Positions 51,535 to 62,302 of a stretch of 64,000 nucleotides of DNA are shown in pieces. The position numbers were made by a program, and so were the translations under genes. Numbering within the stretch: the stretch's first letter is position 1; the number at the start of each line of letters is the position of its first letter. Source of the stretch: JBCBSZ01 sp039818945 (GTDB lineage: Bacteria; Actinomycetota; Acidimicrobiia; Acidimicrobiales; Poriferisodalaceae). The stretch covers positions 1 to 64,000 of the forward strand of contig JBCBSZ010000006.1 in the NCBI GenBank assembly GCA_039818945.1, written 5' to 3'. The notes beneath the pieces are model-generated. The model made no database searches. It saw only the letters and a program-made list of their open reading frames with translations, and was not told the DNA's origin.

Positions 51535-51686
51535 GATCCCACCTCCCACTCGCCCGACGACGCTACGCGCCGTGCGGTCAGCAGCGCAGGATCTCGCCTC
51601 GGCCCGGCAGGAACGAGGCGCTTGACCCTCACACCGTGTGAGGCCTGACGCTGGTCCCCGAGGTCGAGACACGAGGAGAGACGACC

Positions 51687-52265
51687 ATGACCACCCACCC
51701 GATCAGCGAGTCCACCGATCCCCGGCGAACCCGGACCACCATCGCGCCGGTCGCCGCCCGATCCCGACTCGTCAGCGCCACGTCCGCACGTGTCACCGCC
51801 GCCAGCCCGGAGCGGCTCTGGACGGTGCTGGCCGACGAGTTCGATGCCGTGGGCGACTGGGCCAGCACCGTCGAAGCGTCGACGGCGTGGCCGGCCGAAG
51901 CGACGCACGACACGCCGGCGGCGGACCGGTACTGCGATGTCCCGGGCCTCGGGCGGACCCGGGAGCGCATCACCGCCTACGACCCCGTCGCTCGGATGAT
52001 CGGCTACGAGGTCGAGGCGCACGGCATGCCCGGGTTCCTGCGGTCCGTGGAGAGCACCTGGCGCATCACCCCGCTGGACTCGGGCGACGCCGAGGTCCGA
52101 TTGACCATCGATGCGAGGGTGAGCGGACCTGCCGCCCGCCTCCTCACCCCGATGCTCCGCTCGCAGTTCAGGCGCACCCAGCGTCGGGTCCTCGCCGACC
52201 TCGACGTCTACGCTCGCTCCGGCGAGGTGTCGGGACGCAAGGCACGGATGACGGCCGGTCGGTGA
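51687..52265 (+). CDS. SRPBCC-family protein
   Basis: A 192-residue START/polyketide-cyclase-like fold. It has an N-terminal extension, then SARVTAASPERLWTVLADEFDAVGDWASTV, TRERITAYDPVARMIGYEV and the last long helix (LTPMLRSQFRRTQRRVLADLDVYA). It binds hydrophobic small molecules in a deep cavity. GGAGAG ribosome site. Followed in the same direction by the MerR/GyrI regulator. Confidence 0.82.
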   Translation: MTTHPISESTDPRRTRTTIAPVAARSRLVSATSARVTAASPERLWTVLADEFDAVGDWASTVEASTAWPAEATHDTPAADRYCDVPGLGRTRERITAYDPVARMIGYEVEAHGMPGFLRSVESTWRITPLDSGDAEVRLTIDARVSGPAARLLTPMLRSQFRRTQRRVLADLDVYARSGEVSGRKARMTAGR

Positions 52266-52298
52266 CCCGGACGCGACGTCTCCACCAGGAGGTGGCCC

Positions 52299-53111
52299 GT
52301 GTTCCAGATCGGCGAGTTCTCGCACCTCGCCCAGCTGTCGGTGCGGATGCTCCGACACTACGACGAGATCGGACTGCTCCCGCCGGCGTGCGTGGATCCG
52401 ACCACCGGGTACCGGTACTACGAGGCCGACCAGCTGGCAGAGGTCCACCGCATCGTGGCGATGAAGGAGCTGGGGCTGAACCTGGACCAGATCCGGCAGC
52501 TGCTCCGGGAGGGCACGACGCCCGCCGACCTGCGGGCCATGCTCCGGGTCGAGCAGCTGCGCGCCGAGCAGGCGCGGGCCGACGCCGAACGACGCCTGCG
52601 GGAGCTCGCCGGCCGCCTGGCCGAGCTCGGCGACGACGAGCCGGTCGGGATCGACGTCGTCGAGCGGTCGATCCCGGCCCAGCCCGCCCTCCTCCACCGC
52701 ACCGTCGTGACCGACTTCGCGGCGGCCGAGCACCTCGTCGACGCGGTCGCTGCCACGCGACACCTCGTGCCCGAACCGGGCCCGCTCGTCGTCGTCGGCC
52801 ACGGACCGTCCTTCGACACCGTCGACGTCGACCTCGAGATCGGGTTCCCGTCGCCGGGCGACGAGCCCGTGCCGCTCGCCTCGGGGCACCGCCTCCTCGA
52901 ACCGTCGACCCTCCCCGCCGTCGACCGGGTGGTCAGCGTCGTCGCGGTCGACACGCTCGAGAGCGGGCACCAGCGTGCGCACCACGCCATCGGCCGGTGG
53001 CTCGAACGGCACGGCTGTCGCCTGTCCGGTCCCGGGCGCGAGCTGATCCACGGCCTCGGGCCGGAGGGACCGCCGACGGTGGAGATCCAGTACCCGATCA
53101 CCGACCGCTGA
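52299..53111 (+). CDS. MerR-family regulator with GyrI-like effector domain
   Basis: A 270-residue protein. The N-terminal MerR HTH (FQIGEFSHLAQLSVRMLRHYDEIGLLPP, TGYRYYEADQL) is followed by a dimer helix and then a GyrI/AraC effector-binding-type domain (residues 125-268, with VDVDLEIGFPSPG and GPPTVEIQYPI). BmrR/TipA-type proteins of this build bind cationic or aromatic drugs. GTG start. It faces away from the aromatic operon at 53226 and could regulate it. Confidence 0.88.
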   Translation: MFQIGEFSHLAQLSVRMLRHYDEIGLLPPACVDPTTGYRYYEADQLAEVHRIVAMKELGLNLDQIRQLLREGTTPADLRAMLRVEQLRAEQARADAERRLRELAGRLAELGDDEPVGIDVVERSIPAQPALLHRTVVTDFAAAEHLVDAVAATRHLVPEPGPLVVVGHGPSFDTVDVDLEIGFPSPGDEPVPLASGHRLLEPSTLPAVDRVVSVVAVDTLESGHQRAHHAIGRWLERHGCRLSGPGRELIHGLGPEGPPTVEIQYPITDR

Positions 53112-53225
53112 CGGTCGGCGGCGCATCGAGATCGTCCCCGACCACCAGCCCGCGAGGCGGCTGCCCGTCCTCGCCGTCGACCCCGCCGCTTCGCGGTCGG
53201 CGGTCCGGGGCGAGCTCGGGCTGGA

Positions 53226-54248
53226 CTAGCGCGCCGCCGCGAGATCGGCGGCGATCTGGATGATCTGGTCCTCCTGCCCACCGACCAGCTTGCGACGGCC
53301 GCACTCCATCAGGATGTCGGCGCCCGGGACGTCGTACCGCTCCGCCGCCCGGTAGGCGTGCTTGAGGAAGCTCGAGTACACCCCGGCGTAGCCCATGATC
53401 AGCGACATGCGGTCGAGGACGCACTCGTCGTCCATGACGGGCCGCACCACATCCTCGGCGACATCGATCATCTTCAACGTGTCGAGTCCGGTCCGGATGC
53501 CGAGACGATCGGTCACCGCGGCCAGCGCCTCGCAGCTCGTGTTGCCCGAGCCGGCCCCGAACCGCCGCGTCGACCCGTCGACCTGCACCGCGCCCGCCCG
53601 GATCGCCTCGATCGTGTTGGCCAACGACAGCGACAGGTTCTCGTGGCCGTGGAAGCCCACCTGCGCGTCGCCGCCCAGCTCGGCCACCACCGCGGCGACC
53701 CGGTCGCTGGCGTCCTCGAGGATCATCGCCCCGGCCGAGTCGACGACGTAGACGCACTGGCACCCGGCGTCGGCCATGATCCTGGCCTGCTTCGCGAGGT
53801 CGTCGGGCGAGATCGTGTGCGCCATCATCAGGAAGCCCACGGTCTCCAGCCCGATCTCACGGGCCAGCCCGAAGTGCTGCTCGGAGATGTCGGCCTCGGT
53901 GCAGTGGGTTGCCACCCGCACGATCGACACGCCCAGGTCGGCGATGGCGGAGATGTCGTCCTTGGTCCCGAGCCCCGGCAGCATCAGCGCGGCGATCTTG
54001 GCCCGCTGCGCCGTGTCGACCGCCGCCGCCATCAGCCGCCGCTCGTCGACGAGCGACTCGCCGTAGTTGTACGACGAGCCGCCGAGGCCGTCGCCGTGGG
54101 TGACCTCGATGACCGGCATGCCGGCGTCGTCGAGCCCGGCGACGATCGAACGGACGTGCTCCTCGGTGAACCGGTGGCGCTTGGCATGTGACCCGTCGCG
54201 CAGGCTGGTGTCGGTGACCCGGACGTCGAGATCGTCGGAGAACGGCAT
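53226..54248 (-). CDS. dmpG: 4-hydroxy-2-oxovalerate aldolase
   Basis: A 340-residue TIM-barrel aldolase (DmpG/BphI/HsaF/MhpE). It has TDTSLRDGSHAKRHRFT (metal Asp and the Arg), VEVTHGDGLGGSSYNYG, VGFHGHENLSLSLANT (metal His pair) and DGSTRRFGAGSGNTSCEAL. It splits 4-hydroxy-2-oxovalerate into pyruvate and acetaldehyde, channelled to the next enzyme. ATG 54248 overlaps the dehydrogenase TGA (TGATG). Last gene of the operon. Confidence 0.95.
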   Translation of the reverse strand: MPFSDDLDVRVTDTSLRDGSHAKRHRFTEEHVRSIVAGLDDAGMPVIEVTHGDGLGGSSYNYGESLVDERRLMAAAVDTAQRAKIAALMLPGLGTKDDISAIADLGVSIVRVATHCTEADISEQHFGLAREIGLETVGFLMMAHTISPDDLAKQARIMADAGCQCVYVVDSAGAMILEDASDRVAAVVAELGGDAQVGFHGHENLSLSLANTIEAIRAGAVQVDGSTRRFGAGSGNTSCEALAAVTDRLGIRTGLDTLKMIDVAEDVVRPVMDDECVLDRMSLIMGYAGVYSSFLKHAYRAAERYDVPGADILMECGRRKLVGGQEDQIIQIAADLAAAR

Positions 54249-55147
54249 CACGAGGCTCCTTGCAGCAGGGCGGAGGTGGCGATCCCCTCGCCGACCTTGG
54301 TGGCGGCGGCGGTCATGATGTCGAGGTTGCCCGAGTACGGCGGCAGGTAGTCACCCGCACCCTCGACCTCGACGAACACCGCGACCCGCCCCCGGCCGTC
54401 GTCGTGGAAGCCGACGTCGAACTGCGGATCGGCGGTGAGCCGGTAGCCGGGCACGTACGTCTGCACCTCGGCGGCCACCTCGTGGATCGACTCGGCGATC
54501 GCATCGGTGTCGGCGCCGTCGGGGATCGTGCAGAAGATCGTGTCGCGCATGATCAGCGGTGGTTCGGCCGGGTTGAGGATGATGATCGCCTTGCCCCGGG
54601 TCGCGCCGCCGAGCACCTCGATGGCGCTCGAGGTGGTGCGGGTGAACTCGTCGATGTTCTGCCGGGTGCCGGGCCCGGCCGACCTCGAGGCCACCGTGGC
54701 GACGATCTCCGCGTAGTCGACGGGCACGACCCGCGAGACGGCGTGCACCATCGGGATGGTCGCCTGACCGCCGCAGGTCACCATGTTCACGTTCATCGCA
54801 CCGGCGTGCTCGGTGAGGTTGACCGGCGGGATCACGTAGGGCCCCCGGGCGGCCGGGGTCAGGTCGACGGCCCGGATGCCGGCCTCCTCGTAGCGGGGGG
54901 CGTTGCGGACGTGCACGTAGGCGGAGGTCGCCTCGAAGACGAGATCGGGCAGCTCGTCCTGCGCCAGCAGCCGGTCGACGCCCTCGGCCGTGGCCTCGAG
55001 GCCGGCCTCGGACGCCAGGCGCAACCCCTCGGAGGCCGGATCGATGCCGACCATCCACCGGGGCTCGATGAGGTCGGACCGCAGGAGCTTGTACATCAGG
55101 TCGGTGCCGATGTTGCCGGAGCCGACGATGGCAGCGGTGGCGGTCAT
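54248..55147 (-). CDS. dmpF: Acetaldehyde dehydrogenase (acylating)
   Basis: A 299-residue protein with an N-terminal NAD fold (AAIVGSGNIGTDLMYKLLRS), catalytic Cys in MVTCGGQATIPMVHAV, and C-terminal features of DmpF/BphJ/HsaG. It converts acetaldehyde and CoA to acetyl-CoA as the partner of the aldolase. Coupled on both sides by overlapping codons. Confidence 0.95.
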   Translation of the reverse strand: MTATAAIVGSGNIGTDLMYKLLRSDLIEPRWMVGIDPASEGLRLASEAGLEATAEGVDRLLAQDELPDLVFEATSAYVHVRNAPRYEEAGIRAVDLTPAARGPYVIPPVNLTEHAGAMNVNMVTCGGQATIPMVHAVSRVVPVDYAEIVATVASRSAGPGTRQNIDEFTRTTSSAIEVLGGATRGKAIIILNPAEPPLIMRDTIFCTIPDGADTDAIAESIHEVAAEVQTYVPGYRLTADPQFDVGFHDDGRGRVAVFVEVEGAGDYLPPYSGNLDIMTAAATKVGEGIATSALLQGAS

Positions 55148-55947
55148 GTCTCCTCCCGAGGAGCGATCGAGGTCGTGACGGTGCCGAGCCCCCCGAAGTC
55201 TGCCTCGACGACGTCGCCCGGGGCGATCGGACGCATCGGGCCGAGCGCACCGGTCATCACGACGTCCCCGGCGCGCAGCGGCGTGCCCCGCTGCGACATC
55301 GTGTCGGCGAGCCAGCGGGCGGCGTGCAACGGGTGCCCGAGGCAGGCGGCGCCGGAGCCGGTCGACACCTCCTCGCCGTTGATCGACATCGACATCGGCA
55401 CCGTTCGCAGGTCGACGCGATCGAGCGGCACCGGCCGGCCGCCCAGCACGTAGAGACCGCAGCTGGCGTTGTCGCCGACGGTGTCGACGAGGCGGATGTC
55501 CCAGCCGGCGACCCGGCTGTCGACCACCTCGATCGAGGCGAGCGCGTACGCGGTGGCGCGGATGACGTCGTTGAAGCTGTGTTCGCCGTGGTCGAGGTCG
55601 CGGTCGAGCACCAGCGCCACCTCGGCCTCGGCCCGGGGCTGGAGGAGCCGCTCGGCCGGGAGCGGCACGCCGTCGCCGAACTCCATGTCGACGAACAGCG
55701 TCCCGAAGTCGGGTTGGTCGACGCCGATCTGGTCCATGACCGCCTGCGACGTGATGCCGATCTTGCGGCCAGCGACCCGCCGTCCCTCGGCGATCGCGAG
55801 GTCGGTGTTGACCTGCTGGATCGCGTAACCGACGTCGAGGTCGGCGGCGGTGCCGACGATCTCACGGATCGGCGCCCGGGGCACACCCGTCGCCGCCGCC
55901 TCCCGGAGGGCCTTCGCGGCCTCGTCGATCAGGTGCTGCTCGGTCAC
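55144..55947 (-). CDS. 2-oxopent-4-enoate hydratase (FAH family)
   Basis: A 267-residue MhpD/DmpE-like enzyme. It has GRKIGITSQAVMDQIGVDQPDFGTL, RAEAEVALVLDRDL, SIEVVDSRVAGWDI and the family end VVEADFGGLGTVTT. It hydrates 2-oxopent-4-enoate to 4-hydroxy-2-oxovalerate. GTG start overlaps the tautomerase stop. Assigned hydratase, not decarboxylase, by its place next to the dehydrogenase; the two FAH genes here could be reversed. Confidence 0.88.
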   Translation of the reverse strand: MTEQHLIDEAAKALREAAATGVPRAPIREIVGTAADLDVGYAIQQVNTDLAIAEGRRVAGRKIGITSQAVMDQIGVDQPDFGTLFVDMEFGDGVPLPAERLLQPRAEAEVALVLDRDLDHGEHSFNDVIRATAYALASIEVVDSRVAGWDIRLVDTVGDNASCGLYVLGGRPVPLDRVDLRTVPMSMSINGEEVSTGSGAACLGHPLHAARWLADTMSQRGTPLRAGDVVMTGALGPMRPIAPGDVVEADFGGLGTVTTSIAPREET

Positions 55948-56162
55948 CCCTCGGACCTCTCCCGGGCCAACCGGGCCTGCTTGTCGGCGAGGAGCTCGCC
56001 CGCCGCCATGTAGTCGGTCGGATCCATCTCGGTGATCCAAACCCGCACCGAGTCCCGCTGGGCCCCGAGGTGCTCCTCGACGGCGTCGGTGATCGCGGTC
56101 ATGAGGGCGCGCTTCTGCTCCGGGCTCCGTCCGGTCGACATGTGCACGTTGACCAGTGGCAT
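55944..56162 (-). CDS. dmpI: 4-oxalocrotonate tautomerase
   Basis: A 72-residue tautomerase with catalytic Pro right after Met (MPLVNVHMSTGRSPEQKRAL) and SVRVWITEM. It isomerises 4-oxalocrotonate (2-hydroxymuconate) to 2-oxo-hex-3-enedioate. ATG overlaps the upstream TGA (TGATG). Its presence shows the oxalocrotonate branch, which handles ring-cleavage aldehydes after oxidation. Confidence 0.9.
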   Translation of the reverse strand: MPLVNVHMSTGRSPEQKRALMTAITDAVEEHLGAQRDSVRVWITEMDPTDYMAAGELLADKQARLARERSEG

Positions 56163-56944
56163 CAGGCAACCCCTCGAACCGAGACCGAACCGAGCGCCGA
56201 GTACCGGGCGACGGCCGAGGTGCCGACCGCCAGCGGCCGGGCGTCGGTGGGCGCACCCGCCGGGACGATCCACCCGGCCTCGAGCTTCCCGCCGTTGCGT
56301 CCGACGTGATTGGCCAGCATCGCCACGCACCCCGCCGGATCCCCGAGCAGCGCCGCCCCGGTGGCGGTCCCGGTGATCTCGCCGGCGACCTCGAAGACGC
56401 AGCCGAGCGTCTCCAGGTCGGCCTCGCCGGGCCTCACGCCGTCGGCGCCGACGGCGACCCGCGCCGCCGAGGTGTTGTCGGCGATGACGTCGGGCAGCGT
56501 GAACGAGAACGCCTCGTAGCGTGAGTCGATCACCTCGATCCCGCCGACGATCTCCGCGGTCGCGTCGAGCACGTCCCCGGCGTCGACGCCCGGCCCGGCC
56601 AGGTCCTCGCCCAGGCGGAACACCAGCTCCGGCTCGACCCGCGGGTGGATGAGCTCGCCCACGCTCACCTCGGCGTCGGCCGGCAGCACCGACGACGCCA
56701 GCACCCAGCCGTACACGGGCTCCGACACGCCCATCTGCTCCTGCTTGGCGACCGACGTGAGCCCGAGCTTGGCTCCGGCGATCACCTCACCCCGGGCCAG
56801 GTAGCGGTCGAGCAGCGCGGCCTGGATGGCGTAGGCGTCGTCGATCGCCAGCTCGTCGACGTCCTTGGTGATCGCGGTGACCTCCCGGCGGTCGTCGACG
56901 GCGACGAGGAGATGATCGACCCAGCGGTCGACGTCGACCGCCAT
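56162..56944 (-). CDS. 4-oxalocrotonate decarboxylase-like (FAH family)
   Basis: A 260-residue FAH-family enzyme, paralogous to the hydratase. It has GAKLGLTSVAKQEQMGVSEPVYGWV, HPRVEPELVFRLGEDL, IEVIDSRYEAFSFT and VFEVAGEITGTATGAALLGDP. The last stretch resembles DmpH-type decarboxylases. It decarboxylates 2-oxo-hex-3-enedioate to 2-oxopent-4-enoate. Coupled to the Rieske gene by TGATG. Confidence 0.82.
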   Translation of the reverse strand: MAVDVDRWVDHLLVAVDDRREVTAITKDVDELAIDDAYAIQAALLDRYLARGEVIAGAKLGLTSVAKQEQMGVSEPVYGWVLASSVLPADAEVSVGELIHPRVEPELVFRLGEDLAGPGVDAGDVLDATAEIVGGIEVIDSRYEAFSFTLPDVIADNTSAARVAVGADGVRPGEADLETLGCVFEVAGEITGTATGAALLGDPAGCVAMLANHVGRNGGKLEAGWIVPAGAPTDARPLAVGTSAVARYSALGSVSVRGVA

Positions 56945-58203
56945 CAGGTGGCGGCCATCGACTCGCGCGCCGCCTCGGCGTCGAGGTGGAGCGCCTTGAG
57001 CTCCTCGGCGATCGGCGAGTACCGCATCGATCCGTCGTTGATCCAGTCGATGGCGAACGCCGACCCGCGGCCGAACTTCGATCGCTCCAGCGGCAGCTTG
57101 ATCACGTCGTGGGGCTCGCGCACGACCGCCACCGGGTCCTCGCCGTTGCGCACCGACTCGATCGCGCCCTTGAACATTCGGCGACAGGCGACCACGCCGA
57201 CGTCGCTCTTGGTGATCTTCTCGTTGACCCGGTCGGCGATGGGACCCTGGGTCACCCAGGCCATGACGTCCTGGCCCTCGATGTAGTCGACGATGTGGTT
57301 GCCGTCGGCGTCGAGCCACTCGTACTCGTAGTCCACGACCGGCGGGTCGTCGGGCAGCTCCGCCCCCTCCGGCGCGTGGACGGAGTAGAAGAGCGCCCAC
57401 GTGTGGGTGTCGTCGATCGGCACACGGATCTGCATCTGGAACACCCCGTTGCCGCCGACCCACATGCAGTACGGGAAGACGAGCGGGTGGCCGATCTTCC
57501 AGTCGTCGCTCTCCTCGTCCTGGCCGACGAGCAGCCGCCGCTTGATGATCCCGTGCTCGAAGGGATCGAAGGCCACCTTCTCGTGCTTGTTGGCGCTGAA
57601 CGACTCCGGCATCGGCGTGCCCTGCTGCCGTGCGATGAACTCGAAGTAGTTCCCGTGCAGCGCCTCGACGTGGTACGGGTCGACCGAGTTCTCCATGATC
57701 TGGAGCCAGTTGCACGGCAAGACGGTGTGGCCGATGTCGCGGATGCCCGCCATCACGTACGCCTCGTAGCGGGGCAGCTCGGGGGCGGGGCCGTCGCCGA
57801 CGTACACCCACACCATGCCGCCGAGCGCCTGGGCCCGGCCGGAGCGCACCCCGCAGCTCGCCCGGAACCTCGGCGACGAGTCGGGCTCGGCGAGGATGTC
57901 GACGCACTCGCCGTCGGTGTCGAACTTCCAGCCGTGGTACCCGCAGCGGAGCCCGCCGTCCTCGACGATGCCGTAGGCCAACGACGCGCCGCGATGGGGG
58001 CAGCGCTCGTCCACGATGCCGTAGCTGCCGTCGGGCGTCCTGAACAGCGCCCAGTCCTCGCCGAGCAGCCGCACCCGCTTCGTCGGGAACTCGTCGAGCT
58101 CGCGGACGAAGGCGATCGGGTACCAGTAGTGCCGCAGCACCTCGCCCATCGGCGTGCCCGGTCCGACCCGGGTCAGCTCGTCGTTCTCTTCCTGCGTCAT
58201 CAT
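56944..58203 (-). CDS. Rieske non-heme iron oxygenase, alpha subunit
   Basis: A 419-residue ring-hydroxylating or demethylating oxygenase. The Rieske [2Fe-2S] site is C68-P-H70-RGASL and C87-G-Y-H90-GW. The mononuclear iron site is Asp175/His178/His183 in NSVDPYHVEALHG (bridging Asp form DxxHxxxxH). It is most like phthalate-4,5-dioxygenase- and LigX/vanillate-type alpha subunits. No reductase or ferredoxin gene is seen in this window. It is inside the operon between the FAH genes and the phosphotransferase. Confidence 0.92.
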   Translation of the reverse strand: MMTQEENDELTRVGPGTPMGEVLRHYWYPIAFVRELDEFPTKRVRLLGEDWALFRTPDGSYGIVDERCPHRGASLAYGIVEDGGLRCGYHGWKFDTDGECVDILAEPDSSPRFRASCGVRSGRAQALGGMVWVYVGDGPAPELPRYEAYVMAGIRDIGHTVLPCNWLQIMENSVDPYHVEALHGNYFEFIARQQGTPMPESFSANKHEKVAFDPFEHGIIKRRLLVGQDEESDDWKIGHPLVFPYCMWVGGNGVFQMQIRVPIDDTHTWALFYSVHAPEGAELPDDPPVVDYEYEWLDADGNHIVDYIEGQDVMAWVTQGPIADRVNEKITKSDVGVVACRRMFKGAIESVRNGEDPVAVVREPHDVIKLPLERSKFGRGSAFAIDWINDGSMRYSPIAEELKALHLDAEAARESMAAT

Positions 58204-58216
58204 CGTGAGCTCGCTC

Positions 58217-60010
58217 TCAGCCGAGGAACGTGATGGTTCCGGACGATCCGTCGACCCGGATGCGGTCGCCGGTCTTGATCTGGTTCGTGGCGAAGCCGGT
58301 GCCGGTCACGGCGGGGACGCCGTACTCCCGGCAGACGATGGCGGCGTGGCTCATCATCCCGCCGATGTCGGTGACGCACGCCGTGATCTTCGGGAACACC
58401 GGCGCCCAGCTCGGCGCGGTGATCGGGGCGACGAGGATCTCGCCGTCGCGGAGATCGTCGACCTCCTCGGGCGAGAAGACGAGCCGGGCGACACCCTCCG
58501 CGACCCCGGGCGAGGCGGCCATGCCCTTCAGCCCCCCGCCGTCGTCGCCCGAGCCCAGCCAGGTGGCCACGGACTCGCTCGTGATGCCCCACAGCATGAT
58601 CGTGAACGGCTCGGTGACGACCTCGGGCGGCTCGCCGAGCGCCTTCGGCGGCGTCCAGTTGCTCAGCGCCGCGTGGATCTCGCGGCGGCGCTCGATGGTC
58701 GGCGCCCAGTGGTCCCTGCTCATCGTGGGCGAGTTGACCGCCCAGTTGGCGTAGTAGTCCCAGAGGATCTGGTCGACCTCGTCGGGCCGCACGAAGAGCA
58801 GGTCGTCGTCGGCGCTCAGCATGCCGTCCTTGGCCAGCGTGGCGCCGAGCTCCTTCACCTTCCGCCACACCACCGACATCGTCCAGTGCTCGATGTAGAA
58901 GTTGTGGTTCTCGACGTACGGGAACACGACCCGGGCGAGCCCGAGCTTGCCGTCGAAGGCCTCGCGGTCCTCGTCGGTGGCGAGCAGCTCGCGGTACTCC
59001 CCCACGATGCGGTCGCGCTCGGCGGTGATCGCCTCGATCGGGCGGCTGATGTCCTCGCCCGCCTCCAGCTTCGCGATGTAGTCGCGGATGAAGGCGTACG
59101 GGATCGACCGCTCCTCCCTCCAGATCTTGTCGAAGTGGTAGAAGCCGTTGCCCGAGGTGAAGTTGAACCACGGGTCCTCGACCGCGTCCCAGGCGGCCTG
59201 CCACTCCGCGCCGGCATCGCCGTCGAGGCTGACGTGGTCCGGGTCGTCGAAGGCGCGGGCGATGCCGAGGTCGATGGCCTTCTGGGCCAGGACCTTCAGC
59301 TCCTCGTTCGGGCGGAAGAGGTCCACCTCGACGCCGGCGACCATCTTGGCGATCCCGAGGTCCGGGATCGACGGGAACGCCTCCTTGCAGAAGCCGAAGA
59401 AGTCGAGGTACGCCGCGTAGCCGAGGTTGAGGAACTCGAAGTGGTAGTTCCATGCCTCGAGGATCAGGTCCCGGAACTGGTGGTACGAGCGCAGCAGCTC
59501 GAAGCCGCTGCCGTAGCCGACGCCCTCGGTGATGACGGGGAGGTCCTCCATCTCGGGCAGCGGGGAGAAGTCGAGCGCCTCGATCCGCTCGATCGCCCCC
59601 TTCACCTTGCCCAGCCAGTTGGCGTAGAGGTCGTCCCAGTTGGCGAAGTAGTGGCCGGCCCGCTCCATGAACTGCGGCACCCGGGGCTCGATCTGCTCGG
59701 GATCGACACCGACCGGCGAGAGGTAGGCGTAGCCGTTGAGGATGCGGAAGTCCACGCCGTCGGCCGGTGGGATCCGGTAGTGGCGGCTGTTCATCTGGCT
59801 CAAGGAGGCGATCGCCACCTCGAAGAAGTAGGCGTCCCACGGGGTCAGCGCGTGGCCCCAGTGCATCGAGTCCCAGAACCAGAACCGGGCGTCCTCGTAG
59901 CCCTTCCGGGCGTCGCCGAACGAGCTCGACGGCGAGTACAGCTCCTCCCACCCCTCGATGCCGTCGGGCGGCTCGATCTCGAACGGACTCGGAAAGCGAT
60001 CGCTCGCCAT
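58217..60010 (-). CDS. PEP-synthase-like phosphotransferase, alpha subunit (mobile His domain)
   Basis: A 597-residue protein. The first about 490 residues are a Trp/Tyr-rich domain (FWFWDSMHWGHALTPWDAYFFE..., GNGFYHFDKIW) that presumably binds the acceptor. The C-terminus is the PEP-utiliser swivelling domain with phospho-His555 (GGMMSHAAIVCREYGVPAVTG). The pyruvate/PEP TIM barrel of PEP synthase is absent. With the ATP-binding partner at 60046 this matches the alpha subunit of phenylphosphate synthase (Thauera) and aryl-phosphate synthases of aerobic actinobacteria. GGGGGAA ribosome site. Confidence 0.85.
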   Translation of the reverse strand: MASDRFPSPFEIEPPDGIEGWEELYSPSSSFGDARKGYEDARFWFWDSMHWGHALTPWDAYFFEVAIASLSQMNSRHYRIPPADGVDFRILNGYAYLSPVGVDPEQIEPRVPQFMERAGHYFANWDDLYANWLGKVKGAIERIEALDFSPLPEMEDLPVITEGVGYGSGFELLRSYHQFRDLILEAWNYHFEFLNLGYAAYLDFFGFCKEAFPSIPDLGIAKMVAGVEVDLFRPNEELKVLAQKAIDLGIARAFDDPDHVSLDGDAGAEWQAAWDAVEDPWFNFTSGNGFYHFDKIWREERSIPYAFIRDYIAKLEAGEDISRPIEAITAERDRIVGEYRELLATDEDREAFDGKLGLARVVFPYVENHNFYIEHWTMSVVWRKVKELGATLAKDGMLSADDDLLFVRPDEVDQILWDYYANWAVNSPTMSRDHWAPTIERRREIHAALSNWTPPKALGEPPEVVTEPFTIMLWGITSESVATWLGSGDDGGGLKGMAASPGVAEGVARLVFSPEEVDDLRDGEILVAPITAPSWAPVFPKITACVTDIGGMMSHAAIVCREYGVPAVTGTGFATNQIKTGDRIRVDGSSGTITFLG

Positions 60011-60045
60011 GGTGTTCCCCCTCGTATCCCCGGTGGTGGTTCGGC

Positions 60046-61125
<1,080 letters not shown>

Positions 61126-61210
61126 GGTGTCGGTGACCCTCCTCGGTGTGAAGGAGCGGATCGTCGGGAGCGCCTGCTCCCAGTCGATGACGGGACATGC
61201 CTCACACATG

Positions 61211-62302
61211 TCATGTCCCGGCTTCCTGGTGGGAGGGCAGACCGGCCCACTCGTCGTGGACCTGCCAGGTGGGGAGGTGCCCGACGTCGGGGACCTTCAC
61301 CTCCTGCACCCGGTTTCGGTAGGCGACCAGCGCGTCGCGCCCGCCGCGGGTCCAGGTCTGGTCGCCGAGCAGCTTCACTCGGACGTGCTCGGTGTTGTAT
61401 GGCTCGCCCGGGTCGTAGCCGAGCGCGGACACCGCGAACGCTCGGATGCAGCCGGAGTGGGTGGCGATCGCCAGGCGGGCGCCGGGGAACTCGTCGGAGA
61501 GCCGGCCGATCCCGGCCCAGAACCGTCGCACGGTCATCGCCGGCGGCTCGAAGTGCATCAGCGGGATGGTCAGCCAGTGCGAGATGGGGTCGCCCCCGCC
61601 CTGCTGGGTGCGCCAGAACCGGTCCATCTCGACGAGCCAGAGCGGCCGGTCGCCGGCGGCGGTGCGCTCGTGGCCCTCGAGCAGGGCGCTGTACTGGCGG
61701 AACGCGGCCGTCACGTCCTTGAGACCGTCGGGGGCGACGAACTGGAAGTTCCGGAACTCGTCGGCCGGTTCGGGCTCGACGATCGTCAGGTCCTTCTCGT
61801 ACTGCGCCAACCCGTCGACGAGCCCGCGGTGGATCTGCTCGGCGGTCTCTCGGGCCCGATTGGTCGCCGCGTGCCGGAACACGACCGTCTCGCCCGACTT
61901 CACCCGCCGCGACAGCGTCCGCCCGTAGGTGTGCGCCTGCCAGGCGCCCTGCGGCGTGAGACCGGAGTCGGTCGAGTACCCCTGCGTCTCGCCGTGGCGG
62001 ATGAGGTACACGTCGTTGAGGAGCTGCCGTGTCGACTCGGGCGGTGCGGAGATCTCCTTGTTGCGGTTGTCCTCGGTGAGCGCCTGCTGGGTGGCCAGCT
62101 CGGCCCGCTGCCACAGCGGCCCGTCGGGCGCCTTGGGTGGCGGCTCGGTGCGCTGGCGGAACGTCTTCAGGTAGAGCGGCGCGCCGTCGTCGGCGTCCTC
62201 GCCCGGCGCCGCACCGTTGCCACCGGCCCGGCGATCCCGGAAGCGGGCCAGGTACAGCGGGGCCTCGAAGCGGTCGGCGCCGTTGGTGTCGCGGTCGCTC
62301 AC
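61211..62302 (-). CDS. Histidine phosphatase-family protein
   Basis: A 363-residue protein. An N-terminal 95 residues of linker character precede the RHG motif VYLIRHGETQGYS, then VVFRHAATNRARETAEQI. Later comes the second catalytic His in ATHSGCIRAFA. Histidine phosphatases hydrolyse phosphate esters; in this operon the natural role is to remove the phosphate added by the aryl phosphotransferase, as CreD does in p-cresol degradation by Corynebacterium. That link is inference. GTGA overlap with the dioxygenase gene. Confidence 0.88.
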   Translation of the reverse strand: MSDRDTNGADRFEAPLYLARFRDRRAGGNGAAPGEDADDGAPLYLKTFRQRTEPPPKAPDGPLWQRAELATQQALTEDNRNKEISAPPESTRQLLNDVYLIRHGETQGYSTDSGLTPQGAWQAHTYGRTLSRRVKSGETVVFRHAATNRARETAEQIHRGLVDGLAQYEKDLTIVEPEPADEFRNFQFVAPDGLKDVTAAFRQYSALLEGHERTAAGDRPLWLVEMDRFWRTQQGGGDPISHWLTIPLMHFEPPAMTVRRFWAGIGRLSDEFPGARLAIATHSGCIRAFAVSALGYDPGEPYNTEHVRVKLLGDQTWTRGGRDALVAYRNRVQEVKVPDVGHLPTWQVHDEWAGLPSHQEAGT